A DNA stretch of 64,000 bases, taken from the NCBI GenBank assembly GCA_030653435.1, contig JAURZI010000025.1, forward strand, positions 32,268 through 96,267, read 5' to 3'. Under the pieces are notes generated by a model. That model saw only the letters and a list, made by a program, of their open reading frames with translations. It ran no database searches and was not told the DNA's origin. Of this stretch, positions 8,830-18,148 are shown piece after piece. The translations under genes were made by a program, and so were the position numbers. This stretch comes from Methylovulum sp. (GTDB taxonomy: Bacteria; Pseudomonadota; Gammaproteobacteria; Methylococcales; Methylomonadaceae). Position 1 is the stretch's first letter. Each line of letters begins with the position of its first letter.

Positions 8830-9198
8830 ATGGACGCAATTACGGCATCAACCAGCACAGTAAGACAACAACAAAATGCAGCCGTTAGCCCGGCATCATC
8901 CCAACGCACAAAAGGCTTAGAAAGCAAGGAAGCGGCTATTGAAATCCGATCAGATAACGATACGGATGACAGCTTAAAGGTTGCCGGCAGCACCGTGAAG
9001 CTTTCCGATTCGGCAGTAAAACTCTCCCAGTCAGCACCCGTCACAAGCAGCAGCAAATCCGCATCCATTGACAATAATGCCAAAGCCCAACAATCGTTAA
9101 ACCAATTACTTTCAAGCTTTAACACTGCCCCGTCACAAGCGCTCAACGCCCACAGCAACGTCACCTCCGGCCTAGTGTTAAAATCGTTGGCAACTTAA
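8830..9198 (+). CDS. Small Ser/Ala/Gln-rich protein of unknown function
   Basis: A 122-residue protein with a good AAGGA ribosome site 8 bp before the ATG. It is low in aromatic residues (no Trp, Tyr or Cys) and rich in Ser, Ala, Thr and Gln, suggesting disorder. The central GSTVKLSDSAVKLSQSA is faintly reminiscent of the disordered anti-sigma FlgM and of flagellar rod proteins, but I do not recognise the family. No signal peptide or membrane segment is seen. It sits alone between a RimK-like gene and the nifJ operon. A stop codon and 116 bp separate it from the latter, so it is probably not part of that operon. Confidence 0.6.
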   Translation: MDAITASTSTVRQQQNAAVSPASSQRTKGLESKEAAIEIRSDNDTDDSLKVAGSTVKLSDSAVKLSQSAPVTSSSKSASIDNNAKAQQSLNQLLSSFNTAPSQALNAHSNVTSGLVLKSLAT

Positions 9199-9314
9199 CA
9201 CCATCACCCATAACCTGTGCATTTTCTGTTCAAAACCGATTTAAAAATCTCTAACACGCTGTTTTGCCACCCCAAAAATTTTCCCTCGTTTTGTAAACGC
9301 TACAAGGAAATAAA

Positions 9315-10952
9315 ATGATTAATAAACCCGCTGATATAACCCGCCCGGCGGATCTGCAAAGACATAACCTGGGAACCGGACCGATCCGCAGCAACCGGCC
9401 TGTTTATCAGGATTTTCTCCCGCCCTGCAACCATGCGTGTCCTGCCGGTGAAAATATCCAGGCTTGGCTGGCATTGGTCCAGGCCGGCCACTACCAGCAG
9501 GCGTGGCAAGAAATCATGAAAGACAATCCCATGCCTGCCATTCATGGACGGGTTTGCTACCATCCTTGCGAAACCCAATGTAACCGCGAACAGCTTGATG
9601 GGGCAGTCAGCATCCATGCGGTTGAACGTTTTCTGGGCGATATGGCTTTGCTTGAAAATTGGCAAATTAAGGCAGATTTTAAACCTAGCGGCAAACGGAT
9701 TCTGGTTATCGGCGCCGGGCCTAGCGGCTTGTCCGCCGCTTACCATTTGACACGGCTAGGGCACAAGGTAGTGATTTACGAGGCCGGCCCGATAGCGGGC
9801 GGCATGATGCGTTTCGGTATTCCAGCCTATCGTTTACCCCGTCATGAGCTTGATTTGGAAATCAAAAGAATCGAAAACTTGGGCGTAGACATCGTTCTCA
9901 ATCGAAAAGTTGATAATTTGCTGGCCGACAAGAAAGAAGGTGGATTCGATGCGGTATTTGTCGCCGTAGGTGCACATTTAAGCAAACGGATTGATATTCC
10001 GGCCAGAGAGGCCTCAAAAATGCTAGACGCCATTACCTTTTTGCGGGAAGCATCAGCAGGAAACGCACCCAAACTGGGGCGCAAAGTCGCCATTTATGGG
10101 GGAGGCAATACCGCTATGGATGCCGCCAGGACCGCCAAACGACTGGGTGCCGAAGAAGCCTTGATCATCTACCGCCGCGACCGCGAACACATGCCTGCGC
10201 ATGACTTCGAAGCCGATGAAGCCATCGAAGAAGGCGTAAAAATCAATTGGCTGCGCTCCATCACCGAAATGGATGAAACCTCATTAACAGTTGAAATCAT
10301 GGCCTTGGATGCAAGCGGTCGGCCCCAACCCACAGGAACCTACGAAACGCTGGAAGCCGATGCGCTTATTTTGGCGGTCGGCCAGGACACCGACACCGGC
10401 TTTTTGCGCTCGGTCTCCAGCATAGAGTTCACCTCCGATGGCACCGTGATCGTAGATTCCGGCATGAAAACCGGTGCGGCAGGCATTTTTGCCGGCGGCG
10501 ACATGGTACCTAGCGAACGGACCGTCACGGCTGCCGTCGGCCATGGCAAAAAGGCTGCCCGCCATATTGATGCCTGGTTACGCGATACCCGCTATATTGC
10601 CGCTCCCAAACATGATCTGGTTGGCTACGAAAAGTTGCACACCTGGTACCAGACCGATGCCGACCAAAAAAAACAAGATCATATACCGGCAAACCGACGG
10701 ACCGAAGATTTCTCGGAAATTATTGCCGGACTTAATACGGCTGATGCAACATTTGAGGCGCAACGATGTTTTTCCTGCGGCAACTGTTTTGAATGCGATG
10801 GCTGTTATGGCGCCTGCCCGGAAAATGCCGTCATCAAACTAGGCCCCGGCAACCGCTACCGTTATGACTACGACTTATGTACCGGCTGTGCGGTCTGCTA
10901 TGAACAATGTCCTTGCCATGCTATTGAAATGGTTACTGAAAAGAGAGTTTAA
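9315..10952 (+). CDS. GltD-like FAD/NAD(P) oxidoreductase with C-terminal 2x[4Fe-4S] ferredoxin domain
   Basis: A 545-residue protein with four parts: an N-terminal cysteine domain (CNHACPAGENIQ and RVCYHPCETQCNR) as in the glutamate synthase small subunit; an FAD Rossmann motif GAGPSGLSAAYHL; an NAD(P) Rossmann motif GGGNTAMDAARTAKR; and a C-terminal ferredoxin region with CFSCGNCFECDGCYGACP and CTGCAVCYEQCPCHAIE. It starts the operon, with ACAAGGAAAT before the ATG, and ends 3 bp before nifJ. Since no glutamate synthase large subunit is near, it more likely moves electrons between NAD(P)H and ferredoxin used or made by NifJ. That role is inferred from context. Confidence 0.82.
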   Translation: MINKPADITRPADLQRHNLGTGPIRSNRPVYQDFLPPCNHACPAGENIQAWLALVQAGHYQQAWQEIMKDNPMPAIHGRVCYHPCETQCNREQLDGAVSIHAVERFLGDMALLENWQIKADFKPSGKRILVIGAGPSGLSAAYHLTRLGHKVVIYEAGPIAGGMMRFGIPAYRLPRHELDLEIKRIENLGVDIVLNRKVDNLLADKKEGGFDAVFVAVGAHLSKRIDIPAREASKMLDAITFLREASAGNAPKLGRKVAIYGGGNTAMDAARTAKRLGAEEALIIYRRDREHMPAHDFEADEAIEEGVKINWLRSITEMDETSLTVEIMALDASGRPQPTGTYETLEADALILAVGQDTDTGFLRSVSSIEFTSDGTVIVDSGMKTGAAGIFAGGDMVPSERTVTAAVGHGKKAARHIDAWLRDTRYIAAPKHDLVGYEKLHTWYQTDADQKKQDHIPANRRTEDFSEIIAGLNTADATFEAQRCFSCGNCFECDGCYGACPENAVIKLGPGNRYRYDYDLCTGCAVCYEQCPCHAIEMVTEKRV

Positions 10953-10955
10953 ACA

Positions 10956-13900
10956 ATGACCGCAAATCAGCTTGTAACCGTTGACGGCAATGAAGCCGTC
11001 GCTTATGTGGCTTATCGGATTAACGAGGTGTGTGCAATTTATCCGATCACGCCATCTTCCGCGATGGCGGAATGGGCCGACCAATGGGCGGCGGAAGGCA
11101 AAACCAATATCTGGGGCAATATACCGTTGATCGCTGAAATGCAAAGCGAAGGCGGTGCTGCCGGGGCGGTGCACGGAGCCTTGCAAACCGGGGCGCTGAC
11201 GACGACCTTTACTGCGTCGCAGGGCTTGCTGTTGATGATCCCCAATATGTATAAAATAGCAGGCGAATTGACCGCCACGGTTATTCATGTGGCCGCACGT
11301 TCGCTGGCGGCCCAGGGGTTGTCGATATTTGGCGACCATTCCGATGTCATGGCCGTCCGCGACACCGGTTTTGCGCTATTGGGTTCCAGTTCGGTTCAGG
11401 AAGCCCATGATATGGCGCTAATCGCCCAAGCGGCGACCCTGGAATCACGCGTGCCCTTCATACACTTCTTCGATGGCTTTCGGACATCACACGAAGTCAA
11501 TAAAATCGAATTGCTTGCCGATGAGCAAATCCGCGCCATGATCGAGGGTGATCTGGTCAGGGCGCACCGCGGACGTGGACTCAATCCCGATAATCCGTTT
11601 ATACGCGGTACGGCGCAAAATCCTGACATTTATTTTCAGGCCAGGGAAACTGTCAATTCCTTTTACGCTAAAATCCCGGTTATCGTCCAGCAAGCGATGG
11701 ATAAATTCGCCGGACTGACTGGACGCAGTTACCGCTTATTTGAGTACAGCGGCGCCGATAATGCCGAAAAAATCCTCGTAATTATGGGTTCCGCCGCTGA
11801 AACGGTAAAAGAAACGGTCAGCAGCTTGGTTAAACAAGGTGAAAAAGTAGGAGTCATCCATGTCCGTTTGTATCTGCCGTTTGCACAAGACGCTTTTCTG
11901 GAGGCACTCCCGCTGACTGTCCAATCCGTTGCCGTTTTGGACAGGACCAAATCACCGGGCGCTACCGGAGAGCCGCTTTTTCTTGATGTCATGACCACTT
12001 TTGCGGAAGCGTTCAATGCCGGCAAGCTAGCCAACATGCCCAAGACTATCGGCGGCCGTTACGGGCTTTCGTCAAAAGAATTCACCCCCGCCATGGTCAA
12101 AGGCGTATTCGACGAACTGGGCAAGGCACAGGCCAAAAGCCATTTCACGATAGGCATCCACGACGATGTGACCCATAGCAGCCTGGATTATGACCCAGCC
12201 TACACTATCGATTCCGATAACGTGATCTCGGCCTTGTTCTTCGGACTTGGGGCCGACGGCACGGTAGGCGCCAATAAAAACACCATTAAAATCATCGGCG
12301 ACATACCGGGTTTTTATGCACAAGGTTATTTCGTCTACGACTCCAAGAAATCAGGCTCGCAAACCGTTTCGCATTTGCGCTTTGGGCCGGAACCCATACA
12401 TGCGCCTTACCTCATCCAGACGGCGCAATTTATCGGCTGCCATCAGTTCAATTTTCTTTTTAAGACAGACCTGTTGGCACAGGCGGCACCCGGTTCGGTA
12501 TTCTTGCTGAACAGCCCTTTTGCAGCCGATGAAGTTTGGGATCGCCTGCCCCGACATGTGCAGGAAAAAATCATCACCAAGCGTTTGTCCTTTTATGTCA
12601 TCGACGCCTCCAAGGTGGCGTTGGAAAGCGATATGGGCAACCGCGTCAATACCATCCTGCAAACCTGTTTTTTTGCCCTCTCCGGCGTACTGCCCAGGGA
12701 ACAGGCTATCGCTAAAATAAAAGAAGCCATCAAAAAAACCTACAGCAAAAAAGGCGAAGACGTCGTCACGAAAAACTTCGCGGCTGTCGACCAAACGCTA
12801 GCGAACCTGCATCAGGTCAAGATTCCGCAGCACGCCACCAGCATCTTGGAAATGCCATTGATTGTACCGGTTGAGGCACCCCCATTTGTCCAGCAAGTGA
12901 CCGCCAAAATGATGGCAGGCACGGGGGATGAACTTTCCGTCAGCCAATTGCCGCAAGACGGTACCTACCCTTCCGGCACCACGGCCTGGGAAAAACGCAA
13001 TGTCTCCCAATATGTGCCCGAATGGGAGCCCGACCTTTGCATCCAATGCGGCAATTGCAGTTTCGTTTGCCCGCATTCCGTCATCCGGGCCAAGTTTTAT
13101 AACCAACATGCGCTGGAAAATGCGCCGCCCGCGTTTAAATCAGCAGGTATCAGCGCCAGAGGCTTTCCTGAAACCCGTTTTACCTTGCAGATCTATCTTG
13201 AAGATTGCACCGGCTGTAATTTGTGCGTCAGCGTTTGTCCTGCCATCAGCCTTAAAGAAAGCGGCGTCAAGGCTATCAACATGAAACCGAAAGCGCCGCT
13301 GATGACGCAGGAAAAGGACAACATCCGCTTCTTTGAAACCTTGCCGCATAATGACCGGCACCATGTTGATTTTTCGTCTATTCGCGGCACCCAATTTCTT
13401 CAGCCGCTGTTTGAATTTTCCGGCGCCTGCGCGGGTTGCGGTGAAACACCTTATGTCAAACTGGTGTCGCAATTATTCGGCGACCGGTTAATTGTCGCCA
13501 ATGCCACCGGCTGTTCTTCGATCTATGGCGGCAATCTGCCCACCACGCCGTGGACCAAAAACGCCGAGGGACGCGGTCCGGCCTGGTCGAATTCTTTGTT
13601 TGAAGATAATGCCGAATTCGGTTTTGGCTTTCGCTTAACTGCCGATAAACATCGCGCTTTGGCGATGCAGCTCACGCGGGAATTCCAAGCCGAACTGGGT
13701 GGTGATTTCGTCAATGAAATCTTGAATGCGCCACAGAAAACCGAATCCCAGATCCGTAGGCAACGTGAACGGGTGGCAGAATTAAAAGCCGTATTGCTGC
13801 ACTTAAACTCCGAAAATGCCCAAGATTTGCTATCGGTTGTCGACCATCTGGTCCGGCGCAGCATCTGGATTATTGGCGGCGATGGCTGGGCCTACGACAT

Positions 13901-14537
13901 AGGATCAGGCGGGCTGGACCATATTCTCGCCAGTGGACGGGATGTCAATGTGCTGGTTCTGGACACTGAAGTATATTCCAACACCGGCGGACAAATGTCC
14001 AAATCAACGCCATTGGGTGCAGTCGCCAAATTTGCTGCGGGTGGCAAAACAGTGGCTAAAAAAGACATCGCCCTGCAAGCCATTTCCTACGGTAATGTTT
14101 ATGTTGCCCGTATCGCGATGGGGGCCAACCCTCAGCAAACCTTATTGGCTATGCGCGAAGCGGAGGCCTATCCGGGGCCGTCATTAATCTTGGCTTACAG
14201 CCATTGCATCGCACACGGCATCAACATGGAACATGGCCTGAAGCAGCAGGATTTGGCCTCAGCCAGCGGATATTGGCCATTAATACGCTATAACCCGGTT
14301 TTACGCCAATCTGACAAAAACCCTTTTGTGTTGGATTCGCCACGCCCGCGCATAGCTTTTAAAGATTACGCCTACAATGAATTACGCTACAAAATGCTGC
14401 AACGGACTAATCCTGATGAGGCCGAGCGCATGCTTGACCTGGCGCAGCAGATCGTCAACCAAAAATGGGGCATTTATGAACAAATGGCGACCAGCTCCGG
14501 CAGCCAGTTCCATCCTGATGCCAATCTTACCGATTAG
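10956..14537 (+). CDS. nifJ: Pyruvate:ferredoxin (flavodoxin) oxidoreductase
   Basis: A 1193-residue single-chain enzyme, the normal length for NifJ. Domain order by eye: pyrimidine-binding domain I (EVCAIYPITPSSAMAEWADQW), domains II-III, an 8Fe-8S ferredoxin domain near residues 690-760 (CIQCGNCSFVCPH and CTGCNLCVSVCPA), and a TPP domain (GDGWAYDIGSGGLDH and TEVYSNTGGQMSKSTP). CAGCGETPY supplies part of the proximal cluster. It oxidises pyruvate and CoA to acetyl-CoA, CO2 and reduced ferredoxin in the cytoplasm, and is oxygen-sensitive in most bacteria. It lies between a GltD-like flavoprotein and a DHOD-like protein, all in one operon. No nif structural genes are here, so a fermentative role under low oxygen is as likely as nitrogenase support. 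Confidence 0.93.
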   Translation: MTANQLVTVDGNEAVAYVAYRINEVCAIYPITPSSAMAEWADQWAAEGKTNIWGNIPLIAEMQSEGGAAGAVHGALQTGALTTTFTASQGLLLMIPNMYKIAGELTATVIHVAARSLAAQGLSIFGDHSDVMAVRDTGFALLGSSSVQEAHDMALIAQAATLESRVPFIHFFDGFRTSHEVNKIELLADEQIRAMIEGDLVRAHRGRGLNPDNPFIRGTAQNPDIYFQARETVNSFYAKIPVIVQQAMDKFAGLTGRSYRLFEYSGADNAEKILVIMGSAAETVKETVSSLVKQGEKVGVIHVRLYLPFAQDAFLEALPLTVQSVAVLDRTKSPGATGEPLFLDVMTTFAEAFNAGKLANMPKTIGGRYGLSSKEFTPAMVKGVFDELGKAQAKSHFTIGIHDDVTHSSLDYDPAYTIDSDNVISALFFGLGADGTVGANKNTIKIIGDIPGFYAQGYFVYDSKKSGSQTVSHLRFGPEPIHAPYLIQTAQFIGCHQFNFLFKTDLLAQAAPGSVFLLNSPFAADEVWDRLPRHVQEKIITKRLSFYVIDASKVALESDMGNRVNTILQTCFFALSGVLPREQAIAKIKEAIKKTYSKKGEDVVTKNFAAVDQTLANLHQVKIPQHATSILEMPLIVPVEAPPFVQQVTAKMMAGTGDELSVSQLPQDGTYPSGTTAWEKRNVSQYVPEWEPDLCIQCGNCSFVCPHSVIRAKFYNQHALENAPPAFKSAGISARGFPETRFTLQIYLEDCTGCNLCVSVCPAISLKESGVKAINMKPKAPLMTQEKDNIRFFETLPHNDRHHVDFSSIRGTQFLQPLFEFSGACAGCGETPYVKLVSQLFGDRLIVANATGCSSIYGGNLPTTPWTKNAEGRGPAWSNSLFEDNAEFGFGFRLTADKHRALAMQLTREFQAELGGDFVNEILNAPQKTESQIRRQRERVAELKAVLLHLNSENAQDLLSVVDHLVRRSIWIIGGDGWAYDIGSGGLDHILASGRDVNVLVLDTEVYSNTGGQMSKSTPLGAVAKFAAGGKTVAKKDIALQAISYGNVYVARIAMGANPQQTLLAMREAEAYPGPSLILAYSHCIAHGINMEHGLKQQDLASASGYWPLIRYNPVLRQSDKNPFVLDSPRPRIAFKDYAYNELRYKMLQRTNPDEAERMLDLAQQIVNQKWGIYEQMATSSGSQFHPDANLTD

Positions 14538-14548
14538 AGGGAACACAC

Positions 14549-15589
14549 ATGGACTTATCAACCGATTACATGGGCTTAAAACTCAAACATCCCATCATAG
14601 CCTCGTCTTCACCCTTGTCAAATACACTGGAGGGCATCAAATTATTGGAAGATAGCGGCGCTTCGGCCATCGTGATGTATTCGCTGTTTGAAGAACAGAT
14701 TCGCCGGGAGAACGCAGCGTATGATTTTTTTCTGGAATCCGGCACGGAAAGCTTTGCCGAATCCATTAATTATTTTCCGCACATCGACATGGCGCATAAA
14801 GGGCCAGAACAGTATCTTAACCTGATTAGAAAAGCCGTTGAAGCCACTGACATCCCCATGATCGGCAGCCTGAACGGCGTCACCAACGCCGGTTGGATAG
14901 ATTATGCCAAACAAATCCAGCAAGCGGGCGCCAGCGCCCTTGAGCTGAATATTTACTTTATCCCTACTGACATCGACATGTCGGCTTCAGCAGTGGAACA
15001 GTGCTATTTCGACATCCTGGATGCCGTAAAAAATGCTGTTTCCATACCTGTTGCGATTAAGCTCAGCCCATTTTTCAGTGCCACGGGCAATATGGCTAAA
15101 CGTTTGGATGAAGCAGGTGCCGACGCATTGGTGTTATTTAACCGATTCTATCAGCCGGATATTGACCTGGATAATTTGAAAATAGACACACGCACGGACT
15201 TAAGCACACCGGCAGAAATTCGCTTGCCTTTACTCTGGATAGCCGTGCTATATGGCCGGATTAAAGCCTCTTTGGCTGCCAGCCGTGGCATTCATTCATC
15301 AACGGAAATAATAAAATATCTGCTGGCAGGGGCTGACGTTGTGATGGTTGCCTCCGCCTTGATGAAACACGGCCCACAGTATCTAAGTGTGCTGGTAAAA
15401 GAGACTGACACCTGGCTGACAGCAAGAGATTATCATTCCTTGGCCGAAGTCAGGGGCGTCATGAGCCGACAAAATGTAAAGGATCCGGGCGCCTTTGAAC
15501 GGGTCAATTACATTAAGGTATTGGAAAGCTTTGAAAACCCTTTTACTTCGGGCATCGGACATGGCCCCAAAATAGCGGATATTAGGTGA
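14549..15589 (+). CDS. Dihydroorotate dehydrogenase-like flavoprotein
   Basis: A 346-residue TIM-barrel protein beginning MDLSTDYMGLKLKHPIIASS, resembling class 1 dihydroorotate dehydrogenases. An AGAGGGA ribosome site follows the nifJ stop, 11 bp away, so it is co-transcribed. Asn in IGSLNGVTNAG and AIKLSPFFS fit FMN/substrate positions. Homologues annotated as DHOD-like commonly accompany single-chain pyruvate:ferredoxin oxidoreductase genes. A role in pyrimidine synthesis is uncertain because the gene is tied to the nifJ operon rather than to pyr genes. The true reaction is unknown. Confidence 0.75.
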   Translation: MDLSTDYMGLKLKHPIIASSSPLSNTLEGIKLLEDSGASAIVMYSLFEEQIRRENAAYDFFLESGTESFAESINYFPHIDMAHKGPEQYLNLIRKAVEATDIPMIGSLNGVTNAGWIDYAKQIQQAGASALELNIYFIPTDIDMSASAVEQCYFDILDAVKNAVSIPVAIKLSPFFSATGNMAKRLDEAGADALVLFNRFYQPDIDLDNLKIDTRTDLSTPAEIRLPLLWIAVLYGRIKASLAASRGIHSSTEIIKYLLAGADVVMVASALMKHGPQYLSVLVKETDTWLTARDYHSLAEVRGVMSRQNVKDPGAFERVNYIKVLESFENPFTSGIGHGPKIADIR

Positions 15590-15669
15590 GTGCAACGGCA
15601 CAACACAAATACTATTTTATTTTCAATGAGTTAAAATCATTTTGGCATAACATAAAACGTCCAGATACA

Positions 15670-16536
15670 TCACTCAATGTTTTGTATCTGTTCGCGCATT
15701 TGTTCAATCAGCACTTTAAGCTCAATGGCTATTTGCGTCATTTCCTTGTCCGCCGATTTTGAACCTAGCGTGTTGGCTTCGCGGTTTAATTCCTGCATAA
15801 GAAAATCCAAGCGCCGGCCGACCGGTTCAGGTTGCTTCAGCACGCGCAAGACTTCGGCGATATGGGTTTCCAGCCTATCCAGCTCTTCGGTGACATCCAG
15901 TTTTTGCGCCAGCAATACCAATTCCTGCTCCATACGGTCGAAGTCAGGCTGCACAACCAATTCGGCCACCCGCTCCTTGAGCCGATTACGTATCAATTGC
16001 AGGACTTCGGGCATGCGTTGGCTTGCCGAGGAGGCAAAGCCCTGCATTTTCAGGCAGCGTTCTTCGATCAGGAGTTTAAGCTGAGCCCCTTCCCTAGCCC
16101 GCACAGCCACGAACTGTGCTAATGTTTTCTGAAGCAACGCGGTGATGCCTATGGCGATGTCATCCTTGTCGATATCCGGTTCCTGCTGTATTCCTGGGAA
16201 AGCCAAAATGTCCAATGCCGAAAATGCCAGCGAGGCGGGCATGAGCTGTTCAATTTGATCGCTTGCAGCCAGAAGCGCCGAGACGGCCGCCATATTGACA
16301 ACAAAACCTTGCCCGTCTTTGGCCTGTTTTTTACAATTAATCGTACATTCTATCTTGCCACGGCTGACTTTTTCAGCAATAGCCGTACGCAGTTCCGTCT
16401 CTATAAAACGCAACCGATCCGGCAGCTTTAACGTAATATCACAGTAACGGTGGTTCACCGAGCGTAGCTCACAATTAACCGTTATTGTGCCTATATCTGC
16501 CTCATTGCCGGCATAAGCGGTCATACTTCTGATCAT
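15670..16536 (-). CDS. yicC: YicC-family endoribonuclease
   Basis: A 288-residue protein starting MIRSMTAYAGNEADIGTITVNCELRSVNHRY (first 20 residues are the family hallmark) and ending with NREANTLGSKSADKEMTQIAIELKVLIEQMREQIQNIE, the conserved DUF1732 end in which E and K residues are typical. The length is normal. YicC proteins are metal-dependent RNA endonucleases implicated in small-RNA turnover and stationary-phase survival. The gene diverges from rph across 177 bp, a neighbourhood (yicC next to rph) conserved in many gammaproteobacteria. Confidence 0.9.
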   Translation of the reverse strand: MIRSMTAYAGNEADIGTITVNCELRSVNHRYCDITLKLPDRLRFIETELRTAIAEKVSRGKIECTINCKKQAKDGQGFVVNMAAVSALLAASDQIEQLMPASLAFSALDILAFPGIQQEPDIDKDDIAIGITALLQKTLAQFVAVRAREGAQLKLLIEERCLKMQGFASSASQRMPEVLQLIRNRLKERVAELVVQPDFDRMEQELVLLAQKLDVTEELDRLETHIAEVLRVLKQPEPVGRRLDFLMQELNREANTLGSKSADKEMTQIAIELKVLIEQMREQIQNIE

Positions 16537-16713
16537 TTTTCACCTGTAGCGTGGTTGTTATTGCGACAAACCCATTTATCATGCCGCAACTATACTCTGC
16601 TTGGACAAGAATTAGCACTTATCAGACGGAGCAAATTTTTTGTGCATGATTAAACAGGTATGACTTACAGTTCAGGTATACTGTGCGGTTTTCATTTTGG
16701 CGGAACATTAAGC

Positions 16714-17436
16714 ATGAGACCTAGCGGACGCAACCCGGATCAACTAAGAGAGATAACATTTACCTGTGGCTACACAAAACATGCAGAGGGTTCTGTGCTC
16801 GTTGAATTTGGCGATACCCGTGTACTGTGCACCGCGAGCGTCGACAAATCTGTGCCCCGGTTCCTTAAGGGCAAAGGCGAAGGCTGGGTGACTGCCGAAT
16901 ATGGCATGTTGCCGCGCTCAACACATAGCCGCATGGGGCGGGAGGCCAGTTATGGCAAGCAAGGCGGGCGGACGCTGGAAATCCAGCGTTTAATCGGTCG
17001 TTCGCTGCGGGCGGCAGTTGATTTAAAAGCACTGGGTGAACATACCATTACGATAGACTGCGATGTATTACAGGCTGACGGCGGCACCCGCACCGCATCA
17101 ATTACCGGCGGTTTTGTCGCGCTGTCCCTAGCTGTCCAAAAAATGCTCAAGCGCAAGCAAATCAAAGCCAGCCCGTTGCATGGCCAGGTCGGGTCTGTGT
17201 CGGTAGGCATTTATAACGGCGTGCCGGTGCTGGATCTGGATTATGCCGAGGACAGCAATGCGGAAACCGATATGAATGTCGTGATGAATGATGCCGGTGC
17301 ATTTATCGAAGTCCAGGGCACGGCCGAAGGCCATGCGTTCAGAAAAGACGAGCTGGATGCCATGCTTATCCTGGCGGGGGGCGGTATCCGGCAACTGATG
17401 GAAAAACAACGAATTGCCTTGGGCATAGCTGATTAA
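16714..17436 (+). CDS. rph: Ribonuclease PH
   Basis: The protein from ATG 16714 starts [20 protein letters not shown] and is 240 residues, the usual size. An upstream in-frame extension to 16660 is not expected. The motifs [68 protein letters not shown] and [16 protein letters not shown] identify the phosphate-dependent 3' to 5' exoribonuclease that trims tRNA 3' ends and works as a hexamer. Its stop codon overlaps the start of rdgB by one base (TAATG), so translation is coupled. Confidence 0.95.
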   Translation: MRPSGRNPDQLREITFTCGYTKHAEGSVLVEFGDTRVLCTASVDKSVPRFLKGKGEGWVTAEYGMLPRSTHSRMGREASYGKQGGRTLEIQRLIGRSLRAAVDLKALGEHTITIDCDVLQADGGTRTASITGGFVALSLAVQKMLKRKQIKASPLHGQVGSVSVGIYNGVPVLDLDYAEDSNAETDMNVVMNDAGAFIEVQGTAEGHAFRKDELDAMLILAGGGIRQLMEKQRIALGIAD

Positions 17437-18077
17437 TGTTGTCAGTACCGCAACGCATCGTGCTGGCCAGCGGCAATCCCGGCAAGATTAAAGAAATCCA
17501 GGCCCTGCTGGCGCAATACCCTATCGTGCCACAATCGGCATTCAATGTGCCGGAATGCGATGAAACCGCCTGTACTTTTGTAGAAAACGCGCTGTTAAAG
17601 GCCCGGAATGCTGCGCTGCATTGCCGGTTGCCTGCAATAGCCGATGACTCCGGGCTAATCGTCGATGCGTTAAACGGTGCACCGGGTGTACACTCTGCCC
17701 GTTATGCGGGCACAGGGGCCAGCGACCGGGATAATCTGGACAAATTGCTCAACGCCCTTGTTGGCGTACCTGAGGCCCAGCGCACGGCGCGGTTTGTCTG
17801 CGTCATGGCGTTCATCGGCCATGCCGGTGATCCCTGCCCGATCATTACTCAAGGCGTTTGGGAAGGCCGGATACTAGCCCATGCCGCCGGCAATAACGGC
17901 TTCGGTTACGATCCGGTGTTCTGGGTGCCTGAGCAACACTGCACATCAGCCGAGTTACCGGCTGCTGTCAAAAACTTGCTAAGTCACAGGGGGCAGGCCT
18001 TAAGACAGATAACGGCATTGATAAAGGCTGGCTGGGAAGCAGCGCACCTTCCAGACCAGCCAGACAGGCAAGTTTAA
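17436..18077 (+). CDS. rdgB: XTP/dITP diphosphatase (RdgB/HAM1)
   Basis: A 213-residue protein with the HAM1 nucleotide-binding motif VLASGNPGKIKEIQALL, ADDSGLIVDALNGAPGVHSARYAG and the late FGYDPVF and LSHRGQALRQ. It hydrolyses ITP, dITP and XTP to monophosphates, keeping damaged purines out of DNA and RNA. It is translationally coupled to rph through a one-base overlap. The protein is slightly longer than the E. coli enzyme because of the acidic/proline C-terminal tail. A small hairpin (cgggc/gcccg, 18102-18114) follows but lacks a T-run. Confidence 0.93.
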   Translation: MLSVPQRIVLASGNPGKIKEIQALLAQYPIVPQSAFNVPECDETACTFVENALLKARNAALHCRLPAIADDSGLIVDALNGAPGVHSARYAGTGASDRDNLDKLLNALVGVPEAQRTARFVCVMAFIGHAGDPCPIITQGVWEGRILAHAAGNNGFGYDPVFWVPEQHCTSAELPAAVKNLLSHRGQALRQITALIKAGWEAAHLPDQPDRQV

Positions 18078-18148
18078 TTTGTAGCGCACCTTAATAAAAA
18101 TCGGGCGTAGCCCGGCTGAAACCACACGATGTCACGACCCCACCCTTG

